In this document: positions 1 through 10,470 of the stretch, in pieces
Layout: each line of letters opens with the position of its first letter
How positions within the stretch are numbered: the first letter of the stretch is position 1
Source of the DNA: Phycisphaerae bacterium
GTDB taxonomy: Bacteria; Planctomycetota; Phycisphaerae; UBA1845
DNA length: 64,000 nt
NCBI GenBank assembly: GCA_029260075.1
Contig: JAJDDY010000018.1
Coordinates: 1-64,000 of the forward strand
Direction of reading: 5' to 3'
Program-made: the position numbers and the translations under genes
The notes under the pieces: generated by a model
Told to the model about the DNA's origin: nothing
What the model saw: the letters and a program-made list of their open reading frames with translations, nothing else
The model's database searches: none

Positions 1-135
1 TCGTTCATGCTCGTTGCTCCTTTGTGTTAGCTGGGCTAGCCTTTCGAAAACGCTTGACGACGCTCGATAAACTAACCCGGGAGCAACGGGCTTTCATCCC
101 CATCTGATCAGACAAACGCAACCCGAAGTCTTGGC

Positions 136-150
136 TGTGACAAAGCACTA
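136..150. repeat. End fragment of the dispersed repeat family
   Basis: TGTGACAAAGCACTA is the terminal motif of the dispersed element seen complete at 15451-15642 and 37338-37512. It lies against the 3' end of the moaB-like gene. The usual GC-rich core is not recognisable to its left, so only the end is claimed. Confidence 0.4.
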
Positions 151-654
151 ATGACCCGCGAGCAGCGCGACGACGTGGCCTAGCTGCGGGAGAATTAGCT
201 TCTCCATGCCGAGCCGCACCGCGCCGGTCGATCCGGGTAACGAGAACACCACTGTCGCGTTGCATATTCCTGCCGACGCTCGGGAGAGCATGGCGGCGGC
301 ACCGATTTGTTCATACGACAGCACGCGAAACAACTCACCGAAACCATCGAGCCGCTTTTCGTAGAGACCATCAAGTGCTTCGGACGTCGTGTCGCGCGTC
401 GCGACGCCCGTGCCGCCGGTGAGGATGACGGCCTGACACTGCGCGTCTCTGCAAAGTTCAGCCACGCGCGCTCGAACGGTTTCGGGCTCATCAGGCAGGA
501 TGGTGTAGGCGCACACTTTTTGGCCTGAGTTAGCAAGGAGATTCTTAATGGCCAATCCGCTGTGGTCGGTGTCGGACCTCCGCGAGTCGCTCACCGTAAG
601 TATCGCGCAACGAACAGACTCCGTACGCTTGGCGACATGGTCGGCGTCGGGCAT
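148..654 (-). CDS. moaB: MoaB/MogA-family molybdopterin biosynthesis protein
   Basis: A 168-residue cytosolic protein of the MoaB/MogA family, which binds molybdopterin and adenylylates it before molybdenum insertion. The family features are visible: the N-terminal strand CAILTVSDSR, the substrate-loop motif LTGGTG near the middle, and FSLPGSTGAV followed by a C-terminal LPQLGHVVALL helix. The length is that of stand-alone MoaB. The start is placed at the ATG giving MPDADHV; the frame stays open for 35 more codons upstream, but these look nothing like the family. No other molybdenum-cofactor gene is in the window, so the pathway context cannot be checked here. Choosing moaB over mogA is uncertain. 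Confidence 0.88.
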   Translation of the reverse strand: MPDADHVAKRTESVRCAILTVSDSRRSDTDHSGLAIKNLLANSGQKVCAYTILPDEPETVRARVAELCRDAQCQAVILTGGTGVATRDTTSEALDGLYEKRLDGFGELFRVLSYEQIGAAAMLSRASAGICNATVVFSLPGSTGAVRLGMEKLILPQLGHVVALLAGH

Positions 655-1016
655 GTTTTGAACTCCAGGGCTGGCAAGGAACCAGCAGGACAAACGCTCG
701 CGACGTCGGTTGTGAACTACCGCCGACCGGTTAATCAACGGCGTGTTCACGGGCCGCACGAACAGGCTCCATCCTACCGCGATAGACTGGCAACGGCCAT
801 TGTGCTAGCGCTCTGTCACACTTCGAATGAAGGGTGTACCGAGCCGCGTCCATAAGGAATCGGACGATTGAAGTCCGCGCGCGACAGCTTAAGAACGCTC
901 CCTCACGGTCGCGGCTCAGTTCAGATCGGATCGGCACGGTTCAGATCGGATCGGACGAACCCGTCAGTTGCGTCGCGACAGAGCACTTTGAGATCGACCA
1001 TACGCGGTGTGCGAAA
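655..1016. other. Intergenic region with one dispersed repeat
   Basis: Between the 5' end of the moaB-like gene and the 3' end of the release-factor-like gene, both on the minus strand. Its centre is filled by the repeat at 804-987. The remaining sequence should hold the moaB promoter, but no convincing promoter motif was seen. Confidence 0.5.
804..987. repeat. Dispersed palindromic repeat, near-complete copy
   Basis: The left end reads GCGCTCTGTCACA and the right end TCGCGACAGAGCACT, imperfect inverted copies of each other. Between them are CGAATGAAGGGTGTACCGAG, CTCCCTCACGGTCGCGGCTC and a short tandem of GATCGGATCGG. The same order of blocks occurs at 15451-15642. No open reading frame of its own. 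It looks like a miniature, non-coding mobile element or a REP-like element. Confidence 0.7.
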
Positions 1017-1565
1017 CTATTTCAAAGGTTTCAACCCCTGAGCGGTGCGAAGGTCGTGGACACGTTGCCACACCTTGCGATGTTTGCGAAAAAAAGCGAT
1101 GAGACGTGCCGTCGATATCCCCAGCAGCTTGGCTGTGTCCCGGACGCGCAACTCGCAGGCGCTCAGCACGTCAAGCACCTCACTGATCACCGTCGCGAAA
1201 CACTGATCGTGGCGCCCGACCTTGATCGATCCATCCGGTGCGATGTAGGACGATAGCGATTCGCTACGCACGTAGGAATCGCGATCCACCGGACAGCGAA
1301 CCTGCAGCGCAATCGCGACGCGGATACGCCGAAGGGCGCGGGATTTGTTGACGTGCTGCGACCGGTCTTCCGACGCCGTAACGAGAAGACCCGTGGGTCG
1401 GTGGCGCAGCCGAACGGCGGAGCTGGTCTTGTTGCGTTTCTGTCCACCTGGACCACTAGCCCGATAACAATCTACGTCGCATTGTGCGAGCAACCGTGGA
1501 TCGTCAAGCGCGAGATAGCCACCGCCCGCGATCGTCGGCTGGGCAGATTTGGGTTCTGTCGACAC
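1017..1565 (-). CDS. Peptide chain release factor-like GGQ protein (ArfB-like)
   Basis: A 182-residue protein with the class I release-factor catalytic domain. The peptidyl-tRNA hydrolysis motif GPGGQ lies near residue 40 in the context YRASGPGGQKRNKTSSAVRL, followed by the typical HxPTGL and QHVNKSRALRRI strands. It lacks the stop-codon recognition domain of RF1/RF2, so it is of the ArfB/YaeJ type, proteins that rescue stalled ribosomes. About 60 C-terminal residues form a helical extension containing an HTH-like VRDTAKLLGISTARLIAF and a basic end (KHRKVW...GLKPLK); a basic tail is what ArfB inserts into the mRNA channel. Start is GTG, with GGAG eight bases upstream. Ribosome rescue is an inference from the family. 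Confidence 0.8.
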   Translation of the reverse strand: MSTEPKSAQPTIAGGGYLALDDPRLLAQCDVDCYRASGPGGQKRNKTSSAVRLRHRPTGLLVTASEDRSQHVNKSRALRRIRVAIALQVRCPVDRDSYVRSESLSSYIAPDGSIKVGRHDQCFATVISEVLDVLSACELRVRDTAKLLGISTARLIAFFRKHRKVWQRVHDLRTAQGLKPLK

Positions 1566-1901
1566 GTTAGGAACTCCGTCCTACTTGGAAGGCACTCACT
1601 AGCTCGAACTGGGTTCGCGTAGCGTATGCGGAACCGGAAAAAAAGTCGCAAAATGTCGCAATAGGCGCCTCACGAGACGGAACGACAATGCCCTCTCAAG
1701 GCACGCCAACAACATCGGGAATTGGACGCGAAAACGTAAGTTCGTATGCATCAGGGATAGCACCGTCCCAGCAGTTCGCAATCGCCCCTATCGGACCCTA
1801 CCAAGCGCCTCGATTTGAAAGTCTCACCGACGGGAAACCGATAATCTTCGAGCGAACCAACATCATCATCAGCCGGACATATTCCGGCATAGGAGACGAC
1901 C
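1566..1901. other. Divergent intergenic region
   Basis: Lies between the minus-strand GGQ gene and the plus-strand FG-GAP gene, so it should hold promoters for both. It contains an AT-rich run near 1635-1660 and AGGAG at about 1890 that serves the downstream ATG. No repeat element or further gene was recognised. Confidence 0.4.
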
Positions 1902-3872
1902 ATGAAAGCCGTCATAATTAGACGACTTGCGGGTACCATCGCCGTTGCGGCGGTCGTTCTCGGTTGCGACGCCGCCGTGGATCTAATCGGCGGGGGCTCA
2001 TCGAGCGGCTTGATCGACCTCGGTGGACAATTCACAAACGACGACCTCTCGCCGGGGGGAACGGGTGGAACGCTCGGTAGCACTGTCGAAGGTGCTGACG
2101 ACGTCGAGCTGCCCGCCGAACTCACCCGAAGCTTCTTCACGGCGTTCCAAATCGACCCGGTCTCAGAAGACACCGCCGGTCCGAAGTTCGTGGTTAGCGG
2201 AGACATAGACCAAGACGGTTTGCTCGACCTGGTCAGCGCGTGGAATCAGTCTCAACCCGTGCAGCTCCACCTCCAGCGCCGCGACCCGCAAGGAACGATC
2301 TCCTTCCGAACGATCACCATCGCAGGTACCGCACCCATCGCCGTTGTGGCCGGGCTGGAACTTGGCCAGATCAACAACGACGGTTGGCTGGACATTGTCG
2401 TGCTCGTCAAAGCCACGGGCGTCGGGGGGTTCTGTCCGACGAATCCGCCGAGTCAGGTCAGTCGCCTGGAAGGCGAGATCGTGGTCATGTTCAATCCTGC
2501 GAGCGCCAACTTGATCCCAGACGGCGACCGCTGGACGGAAATGATTCTGAGCAACTCGTTCGTGAGCGAACGATGGATCCACAACCAGTACCCCGGTATC
2601 GAGTTCAAAGACTTCGAGGAATCCAAGACGCAACCAGAATGGTCGGGATTCACGGCGCTGCTCGTCGAAGACATCGACGGTCAACCCGGAGATGACATCG
2701 TCGTTGCACTTAACCCGGCCGGCTGCAAAGAATTGGGACAGGAACCGCCGACCAATACGATCGACCTCTGGCTCAATCCTGGGCCGGGACTCGCGGGCAC
2801 GTCCTCCGCCTGGGGTGTGCCCATCCCAGAGCTCGTGGGCAGCGGTCCGGTGACCATCGCGGCAGACGCGCCGCAGGTCAAAGACCTCGCAGCGCTCGAC
2901 GTGGACAGTGACGGTGACCTCGACATCGTAGCCACTTGGACGAACGCGATCAGCCAGAACATCGTGTGGTTACGCAACCCGCTGATTCCGAATCAGACCG
3001 GAGGCCCGGGCGGAGTCGCGGAGCTTACGCGTGGGTTCCGCGACGGATTCGATTTCTGCGTGGGCGGCAACACCGACACCGGACCCTGTCCGAACGGTGA
3101 CCAAGATTGCTTGGGCACAGCCGACGGAGCCTGCATGGCCGGCGTGTGCGTCGGGGGCAACAGCAGTGGGAGCAACTGCCAGAGCGCCGGCGATTGCGCC
3201 GGCACACCCAACGGCGTGTGTACACCCGACGGGTGGCGGTTCTTTGCTCTGGGCTGGGAAACCCGACCTATTGGAACCGTTGATACCGGTGCCGACATCA
3301 TGACACTGGGCGACGTCGACCTCGACGGTTCGGTTGACGTCGTGGTGCGGTCGAGCATTGGGCAGGTCGTGCAATGGTTCCGTCAACCCAATGCCCTTGT
3401 GGTCGCTCCGGAATTCCCGCCGAACGATCCGACGCCCGATCGCTTCAACTTCCCCTGGCAGGTGTTCACGCTCACGGAATTTGACGGTCAGGAACCGATG
3501 GCGATCTCGCTCGGCGACGTCACCGGCAACGGCCAACTGGAACTTATTCTGTCCGTGGAAGGCGGCGTGTTCTGGTACGACAGCAGCGTAGCCGAGTCGG
3601 TATTTGATCCGTGGTTCCCGAACGCCATCATCCAAGACACCGTGCCGGACACGGGCAACGTGACCTCCGCCGCAGCGGGCAGCGCGCCCGGATCAGGCGT
3701 CGGCGTGAACGCCGTTGACGTCAACACGTCCATCAACTCGTTGCTGATTGTCGACCTGGACGGTGACGGCCGACAGGACATTGTCGGCACGCTTGACCGA
3801 AGATCGGGCGCGGGTCTCAGCGATGACAGGTTGGTCTGGTACCGCAATACGCGCACTGACGATGCACCGTAA
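1902..3872 (+). CDS. FG-GAP/VCBS-repeat lipoprotein
   Basis: A 656-residue exported protein. The N-terminus has two arginines, a hydrophobic stretch and a lipobox-like VVLGC with the cysteine at residue 22, so it is probably a lipoprotein. It contains about seven FG-GAP-like calcium-binding loops of the type DxDxDGxxD, for example DIDQDGLLDLV, DVDSDGDLDIV, DVDLDGSVDVV and DLDGDGRQDIV, expected to fold into an integrin-alpha-like beta propeller. Between two of the blades is a cysteine-rich insert (around residues 380-445) resembling the cysteine modules of the secreted proteins at 48-64 kb. Ligand unknown. AGGAG precedes the ATG. It converges on the FtsB-like gene, with only 35 bases between the two ends. 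Confidence 0.8.
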   Translation: MKAVIIRRLAGTIAVAAVVLGCDAAVDLIGGGSSSGLIDLGGQFTNDDLSPGGTGGTLGSTVEGADDVELPAELTRSFFTAFQIDPVSEDTAGPKFVVSGDIDQDGLLDLVSAWNQSQPVQLHLQRRDPQGTISFRTITIAGTAPIAVVAGLELGQINNDGWLDIVVLVKATGVGGFCPTNPPSQVSRLEGEIVVMFNPASANLIPDGDRWTEMILSNSFVSERWIHNQYPGIEFKDFEESKTQPEWSGFTALLVEDIDGQPGDDIVVALNPAGCKELGQEPPTNTIDLWLNPGPGLAGTSSAWGVPIPELVGSGPVTIAADAPQVKDLAALDVDSDGDLDIVATWTNAISQNIVWLRNPLIPNQTGGPGGVAELTRGFRDGFDFCVGGNTDTGPCPNGDQDCLGTADGACMAGVCVGGNSSGSNCQSAGDCAGTPNGVCTPDGWRFFALGWETRPIGTVDTGADIMTLGDVDLDGSVDVVVRSSIGQVVQWFRQPNALVVAPEFPPNDPTPDRFNFPWQVFTLTEFDGQEPMAISLGDVTGNGQLELILSVEGGVFWYDSSVAESVFDPWFPNAIIQDTVPDTGNVTSAAAGSAPGSGVGVNAVDVNTSINSLLIVDLDGDGRQDIVGTLDRRSGAGLSDDRLVWYRNTRTDDAP

Positions 3873-3907
3873 CGCCCACAGGAATTGCGCGCCCGCGTCG
3901 TGATTGT

Positions 3908-4561
3908 CTATGGGGGTGATTCGCCTTCTGTCTTCGTGAACGGTTGCGCCGACAGCCAGATCGCCGACAGCATCAGCGCTAACGACATGACCATCACGAT
4001 CGGCCGGGTGGCTTCGTCGCAGAAAACCGCGTCGTAGTTCAGGACCGGTAGTTTCGCCAGCAGCGGCCGCAAGATCTCAGGCGGTCGGATCGGCGTCGAT
4101 GTGAACGTCTCGCGCGACGGCGAATACTGATGGCCAGCCGCGACGACCACTTCGTCTGTCCCCGGTTCCCGGTACCCCAAGTCTCGTTTCGCCAACCGTA
4201 CAAGCACGGCCGGGTCAGACTGAAGCGCGCGGAGCGCACGACGCTGCTGATTCACAACGAGTTGCAGCGTCTGCAGCCGATGAAGCTCCACCTGCTCCGA
4301 CGCCTTCAACAGTTCGTAGGATCTCCACTCTGGCAGAATGACGGCAGGTGCAAACGTCGCCACGCCCATGAACATCAACAACCATGCCACCGGCGTCGGT
4401 CCCGAACGACGCGCTGCCCCCCGATCGCGACCGGAGGGCGATGCGACATCGGAAACCCCCGTATGCTGTTGATCGTCGAAACGTCGCCCGGATTCGAGAT
4501 GGATGCGCCGCCCGCTCCCCGGCGACCTACTGGCGAATGGTGGAGTGAGCTGTCGCGCCAT
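3908..4561 (-). CDS. FtsB/DivIC-like septum formation initiator family protein
   Basis: A 217-residue protein directly downstream of enolase; the ATG follows the eno stop by three bases, so the two are co-transcribed. After a non-conserved, polar N-terminus of about 55 residues there is one membrane segment (VAWLLMFMGVATFAPAVILP), then a probable coiled coil (YELLKASEQVELHRLQTLQLVVNQQ cut here as two heptad stretches), and the LAKRDLGYREPGTDEVVV motif typical of FtsB/DivIC proteins. A second membrane segment lies near the C-terminus (IVMVMSLALMLSAIWLSA), which is unusual for the family. The eno-ftsB order is also known from proteobacteria. A division role is inferred. Confidence 0.62.
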   Translation of the reverse strand: MARQLTPPFASRSPGSGRRIHLESGRRFDDQQHTGVSDVASPSGRDRGAARRSGPTPVAWLLMFMGVATFAPAVILPEWRSYELLKASEQVELHRLQTLQLVVNQQRRALRALQSDPAVLVRLAKRDLGYREPGTDEVVVAAGHQYSPSRETFTSTPIRPPEILRPLLAKLPVLNYDAVFCDEATRPIVMVMSLALMLSAIWLSAQPFTKTEGESPP

Positions 4562-4564
4562 TGA

Positions 4565-6417
<1,853 letters not shown>

Positions 6418-7353
6418 ATGGCGACGATCCTTGAATCCGAAGATGTCCGTGTCGAATTCGGCCCATTGGTGGCGGTTCGGGACATATCGTTTTCGCTGGA
6501 TGGCGGTGACCTTCTCGGGCTCGTGGGTCCAAACGGAGCCGGGAAGACGACCCTGTTGCGGGTTCTCGCAGGCCTCCACGCCCCGACGAGCGGGCAGGCA
6601 AGAATTCTCGGGAAACCCGTCCTGGGCGAACACGAAGTCGTTCGCCACCACGTGGGGTTCGCACCCGACGCTCCCCCTGCCTACGAAGAGCTGACCATCG
6701 AGCACTTTCTCCGTTTCATCGGCCGGGCGTACGAGCTCGATCGCAACCTGGCCGAAGAACGTATCGATTTCTGGCTTGAACAGCTCTGGCTAACGGACAA
6801 GCGGAGTAGTCTGATTAAGGAACTCTCGCGGGGCATGCGCCAACGTGTCACCCTTGCCCGCACGTTCCTGCCGCAACCGCACGTCATTCTCCTCGACGAG
6901 CCACTCTCCGGCCTCGACCCCGCCGGTCGAATCGAACTGCGACGAATCCTCGGGATGTTGCGCAACCAGGGTTGTGCGATGATCCTGTCTTCCCACATTC
7001 TCGCAGACCTGGAAGACGTAGCCACACACATAGCGATCATCGCCGAGGGAAGCGTCGTCCGATGGGATCGTTCCGAGGACCTGCACCACGATGACGAGGA
7101 CCGCCACCGGTACCGGGTCACCACGCTGGATGGTTTCGACAAACACGAAAAAATCTTCGGCGCCATTGACGGTGTATCGAACCTCAAGACCATCGCCACA
7201 ACGTGCGAATTTGAATATGCCGCCGGCGACGACCAAGCAGTCGCACTACTACGCAAACTAATCGAGCAAAATGTTCCCGTGGTTTCTTTCGTTATCGTTC
7301 GTCAATCCCTCGAAGAAGTTTACCTTCGAGCGGGCGTCAAACAGGTGGACTAA
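6418..7353 (+). CDS. ABC transporter ATP-binding protein
   Basis: A 311-residue ABC ATPase of the ABC-2 exporter (NatA/CcmA-like) class. It shows Walker A GPNGAGKTT near residue 40, the signature LSRGMRQRVTLAR, Walker B VILLDEP followed by LSGLDP, and the H-loop SSHILADLED. A C-terminal domain of about 90 residues follows the nucleotide-binding domain. ATG is chosen; a TTG codon directly before it would add one residue. Its stop overlaps the ATG of the permease gene by one base, so the two are translationally coupled. The substrate cannot be read from the sequence. Confidence 0.93.
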   Translation: MATILESEDVRVEFGPLVAVRDISFSLDGGDLLGLVGPNGAGKTTLLRVLAGLHAPTSGQARILGKPVLGEHEVVRHHVGFAPDAPPAYEELTIEHFLRFIGRAYELDRNLAEERIDFWLEQLWLTDKRSSLIKELSRGMRQRVTLARTFLPQPHVILLDEPLSGLDPAGRIELRRILGMLRNQGCAMILSSHILADLEDVATHIAIIAEGSVVRWDRSEDLHHDDEDRHRYRVTTLDGFDKHEKIFGAIDGVSNLKTIATTCEFEYAAGDDQAVALLRKLIEQNVPVVSFVIVRQSLEEVYLRAGVKQVD

Positions 7354-8903
7354 TGTCGGAACGACTCCAACTTCCTACTGCGATGTGGCGCGTTCAATAC
7401 ACGCTGCTTGGCGGACACCGCCGCATGCTCGCCGTCGTGATCGTGTCGGCCACCGTGCTCCTTATGGGTATCCTCGGGCTTCGGCGCATACTCAGCGACA
7501 CCCCGTTCCCGGGGGTCGGGAAAATGATTTGCGTCGGATTGTCAGTGATCCAATGTCTTGTCATTGTTATGGGCGGTTGCAACGCCATCTACCGAGCCAT
7601 GTTGCGCGACTACGACAGCAAAATGATCGAGTCGCACCGCCTCACACCTATGTCGAACCTCACCGTCCCTCTGGGCTACCTGTTCGGATCCACGTTGCAG
7701 GTGACCACGATGTTCTTGCTCATCGTAGGCGCGGGCGCGATTGTCAGCGACGTAGCATCACTCTCCGTCGCCGATTGGCTCATTGGGAATTTCTTCATGT
7801 ACACTGGCGCGGTCACGATGTGGTCGGCCGCGGTGTTCTTGGGCCTCCGTCAGACCAAACCGTTCAACGCGGTACCGGTCGCGCTCGGAATCGCCATGCT
7901 GTCCGCCGCGATCGCACCTGTCCCCGCCGCCGGTTTGCTCTTGAATGTCTACCCGATTCTTCTGGGCATGTTCATCCTAACGAGCGCCTACAACATACCC
8001 AACGAAGCCGTCGTGGGTATCACCGTTGTAAACATCATCTTCGGGCTCTACTGGCTCTTCGCGGCGGCCGTAAAGTATCGCCGGCCCGACCTGCCCGCAC
8101 TAACCACCATCCGAGGCTTGTTTCTTGTGTTCATGGTCGTGGCGCTGGGTACGCTTGGTATCATGGCGTATGAGAACATCACGACAACAACAAAATCGTT
8201 GCATGAGTTTTACAGCGGCGACGTTCTTCGCAACCAATGGATCGTGACGCTTCTGGGATCAATCCTGCTGGCAGCCGTGCCCGTTGCCGGCGTCGCGAAG
8301 TGTCGCGTCTTGGCGGCACGCGGTGCGAAGATGCGTAGCCGGGGGGATCTTGTAGCGCCAATCGTTGTGGCCATACTCGCCACCGCAATCATTTGCGTTG
8401 TAATGAGCCTACTCGGCAGCCGGCTGGTTCAACGAATTCTTCCAGAGCCGACGATCCCCACAGGGTTCGCAGCTACGCTGCAGAATTCCTGGCTCCTGAC
8501 TGGGGCGACCTGCTTGCTCGCACTGATAACGCTATGCCGTGTGTTCGAAATCGGCTATGCGATGATGAAGTCGCCCAAGCTGCTCGTCACGCTGCTCCTG
8601 ATGCTCGGCTGGGCCGCTCCGCCGTTCGTCGATGGAATTCGAACGGTGTACGTCGAAGAGGCTACCGGAAGACCGGCCGAAATTAGTTGGCTCTTCGGCT
8701 GCTCGCCGGGAGGGACCATCTACGCCGCGTGGTCGGACGAATCGATCGTTGTGTGGCCGGGTATGTTGGTGCAATTGTGCTTAGCCGTGATCCTAACGAT
8801 CGTGGCGCGATACGCGCGGCGGTCGATGAAACGCGTCGCCGAACGTACAGAGGGAACGAACCCGGCGCCATCCGCGCTGCAGGACGACGGTCGTGGACAA
8901 TAG
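7353..8903 (+). CDS. ABC transporter permease
   Basis: A 516-residue polytopic membrane protein with about twelve hydrophobic segments, for example MLAVVIVSATVLLMGILGL, FLLIVGAGAIVSD and GLFLVFMVVALGTLGIMAY. It starts inside the stop codon of the preceding ATPase gene and is evidently its membrane partner. The N-terminal part around RAMLRDYDSKMIESHRLTPM resembles the cytoplasmic coupling region of ABC-2 permeases, where the protein contacts the ATPase. About twice the usual ABC-2 permease length, so it may represent two fused halves. Substrate unknown. Confidence 0.82.
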   Translation: MSERLQLPTAMWRVQYTLLGGHRRMLAVVIVSATVLLMGILGLRRILSDTPFPGVGKMICVGLSVIQCLVIVMGGCNAIYRAMLRDYDSKMIESHRLTPMSNLTVPLGYLFGSTLQVTTMFLLIVGAGAIVSDVASLSVADWLIGNFFMYTGAVTMWSAAVFLGLRQTKPFNAVPVALGIAMLSAAIAPVPAAGLLLNVYPILLGMFILTSAYNIPNEAVVGITVVNIIFGLYWLFAAAVKYRRPDLPALTTIRGLFLVFMVVALGTLGIMAYENITTTTKSLHEFYSGDVLRNQWIVTLLGSILLAAVPVAGVAKCRVLAARGAKMRSRGDLVAPIVVAILATAIICVVMSLLGSRLVQRILPEPTIPTGFAATLQNSWLLTGATCLLALITLCRVFEIGYAMMKSPKLLVTLLLMLGWAAPPFVDGIRTVYVEEATGRPAEISWLFGCSPGGTIYAAWSDESIVVWPGMLVQLCLAVILTIVARYARRSMKRVAERTEGTNPAPSALQDDGRGQ

Positions 8904-8926
8904 CTTGGCCCGATGGCTGATGCTCC

Positions 8927-8985
8927 GTCACGACTCAAGTGGCGGGGTCCTCCGATCCGATCCGAGCCGCGACCGTGAGGGAATG
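8927..8985. repeat. Dispersed repeat, left-half fragment
   Basis: GCTCCGTCACGACTCAAGTG followed by a GATCCGATCC stretch and GAGCCGCGACCGTGAGGGAA. The same order is found at the left of the copy at 19872-20025. The right half does not follow directly. Confidence 0.55.
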
Positions 8986-9383
8986 AACAATGCCAACTCG
9001 AACATCAACGTGTGAAACAACGCTACTGGTGCGTCATAGCTCAATCTACGAGTTTGCGATGGCATCAGATCCGTGGGCGCCAGCGTGCGGACCGGTCCCA
9101 CCGCTAGCGCGGCGGGCTCTGACCGGCCTGCCTGGCTCCGGTGGTGCGGGAGGCGACAACCTGACGACTAAGGTGTGACCGATCACTGAGTACGCTGCAA
9201 TAAGCCGGTCCAGCCGACGACAAAATTTCACAAATCGCGCCTCGCTGGCGAGCCTGGGCGAGGCGCTTGTCCACTGATACCGTTGCGGGTACCTTGACCG
9301 GTCGTTCACTGGACGCTGGCGCGTCTTGGGGGCGTGAATAAGGAGCGTTGCGAACCGAACGGCGATCGCAAGGGAGCGGTTGT

Positions 9384-9442
9384 TCGCTTCGGACAAGGAC
9401 CGCTTCCTTACGGGCGCGGCTAGGAATGACCCTTGTTACACA
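9384..9442. repeat. Dispersed repeat, right-half fragment
   Basis: ACCGCTTCCTTACGGGCGCG followed by GCTAGG and a degenerate right end. This block matches the right half of the copies at 19872-20025 and 37338-37512. Confidence 0.45.
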
Positions 9443-9622
9443 CCCTCAGGGACTTGCCCGCGAAGATCTCGGAATTTGACTGAAAGCGCGAACGAGATCG
9501 ACAGAATGCGCGTAATGCTTGCTGTTTATGTCTACAGGTCGGACGGATCGCACCCGCGTGCGTCCGGACTCTGTGATGCCGTTGACCGCGTACGTTTCGG
9601 GAAGGCAACCAGGTAACTCCAA

Positions 9623-10372
9623 ATGCCCATTGCACGCGAGGGACTCCGAGAGATCGCTGCCGCCACCCTGTTGCTCGGCGCGTGCGCGACACTGGGCGTT
9701 TGGCTGTTCTGGCCTCTTGCGATTCCATTTGTGTTGGTTTGGCTGTGGGTGCTGGCGTTCTTTCGCGACCCGCGCCGTGAGCGAGCCTACGCCCCGGGTG
9801 ATCTTTGCTCGCCGGCAGATGGAACGGTCACTGAGATTACGGAGTTGGAGCACTACGACGCCATCGGCGGTCCGGCGGTTCGGATCGGCATGTTTCTCAG
9901 TATTTTCAACGTTCACATCAACCGAATGCCGTGCACCGGCCGCGTGCGGTCGCTCTATTATCGAGAAGGCGAATACCTCGACGCGAGGCATCCGGAGTCG
10001 GGACGCCGTAACGAATCCAACACGCTCACCATCGACCCCGACGCGTCGATGCCGGGACCGATCGACGTACGGCAGGTGGCGGGAAAGGTCGCTCGGCGCA
10101 TCATCTGTCACGCCGAAGCGAATCAGCACATGCCCATCGGATACCGTTTCGGTATGATCAAGTTCGGCTCGCGTACCGAGTTGACTATCCCACGACTCGA
10201 TACGACTGAAATCTGCGTGAAGGTGGGTGACAAGACGCGGGCGGGTTTGACCATCTTGGCACATCAAGAGGTCAAGGACAGCGCCGAGGACTACGGTGCA
10301 TCAGAGTCGAACACGCAGACGAACGGCAAGACACGACGTCGCAGAGGACCGCGAGCCGCCCTTCGCCCGTAA
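9623..10372 (+). CDS. psd: Phosphatidylserine decarboxylase (short, Psd-B type)
   Basis: A 249-residue membrane-associated proenzyme that decarboxylates phosphatidylserine to phosphatidylethanolamine. The start has two closely spaced hydrophobic helices (residues 12-45), followed by FFRDPRRERAYAPGD and CSPADGTVTEI, both typical. The self-cleavage site that creates the pyruvoyl group is within GMIKFGSRTELTIP, with the serine at residue 183. MFLSIFNVHINRMPCTGRV is the conserved histidine-containing core. About 35 C-terminal residues beyond the cleavage chain end are polar and basic. It is followed at 98 bases by pssA, which makes its substrate. Confidence 0.94.
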   Translation: MPIAREGLREIAAATLLLGACATLGVWLFWPLAIPFVLVWLWVLAFFRDPRRERAYAPGDLCSPADGTVTEITELEHYDAIGGPAVRIGMFLSIFNVHINRMPCTGRVRSLYYREGEYLDARHPESGRRNESNTLTIDPDASMPGPIDVRQVAGKVARRIICHAEANQHMPIGYRFGMIKFGSRTELTIPRLDTTEICVKVGDKTRAGLTILAHQEVKDSAEDYGASESNTQTNGKTRRRRGPRAALRP

Positions 10373-10470
10373 GCGTTTGTGCTAGATGCGTCGGCACGTG
10401 CTGTCGACCGTACATCGTGACGGCATGACTCCGGTGACGGTGTCGTTTTACGTTACTCCGGTATGAGACC

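Larger units (their letters stand above)
8904..9622. other. Long intergenic region with repeat fragments
   Basis: Between the ABC permease and psd. The left part has a fragment of the dispersed repeat at 8927-8985 and the right part another at 9384-9442. If these are two halves of one element, about 400 bases separate them. The sequence between them has no gene that I recognise. Confidence 0.45.
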
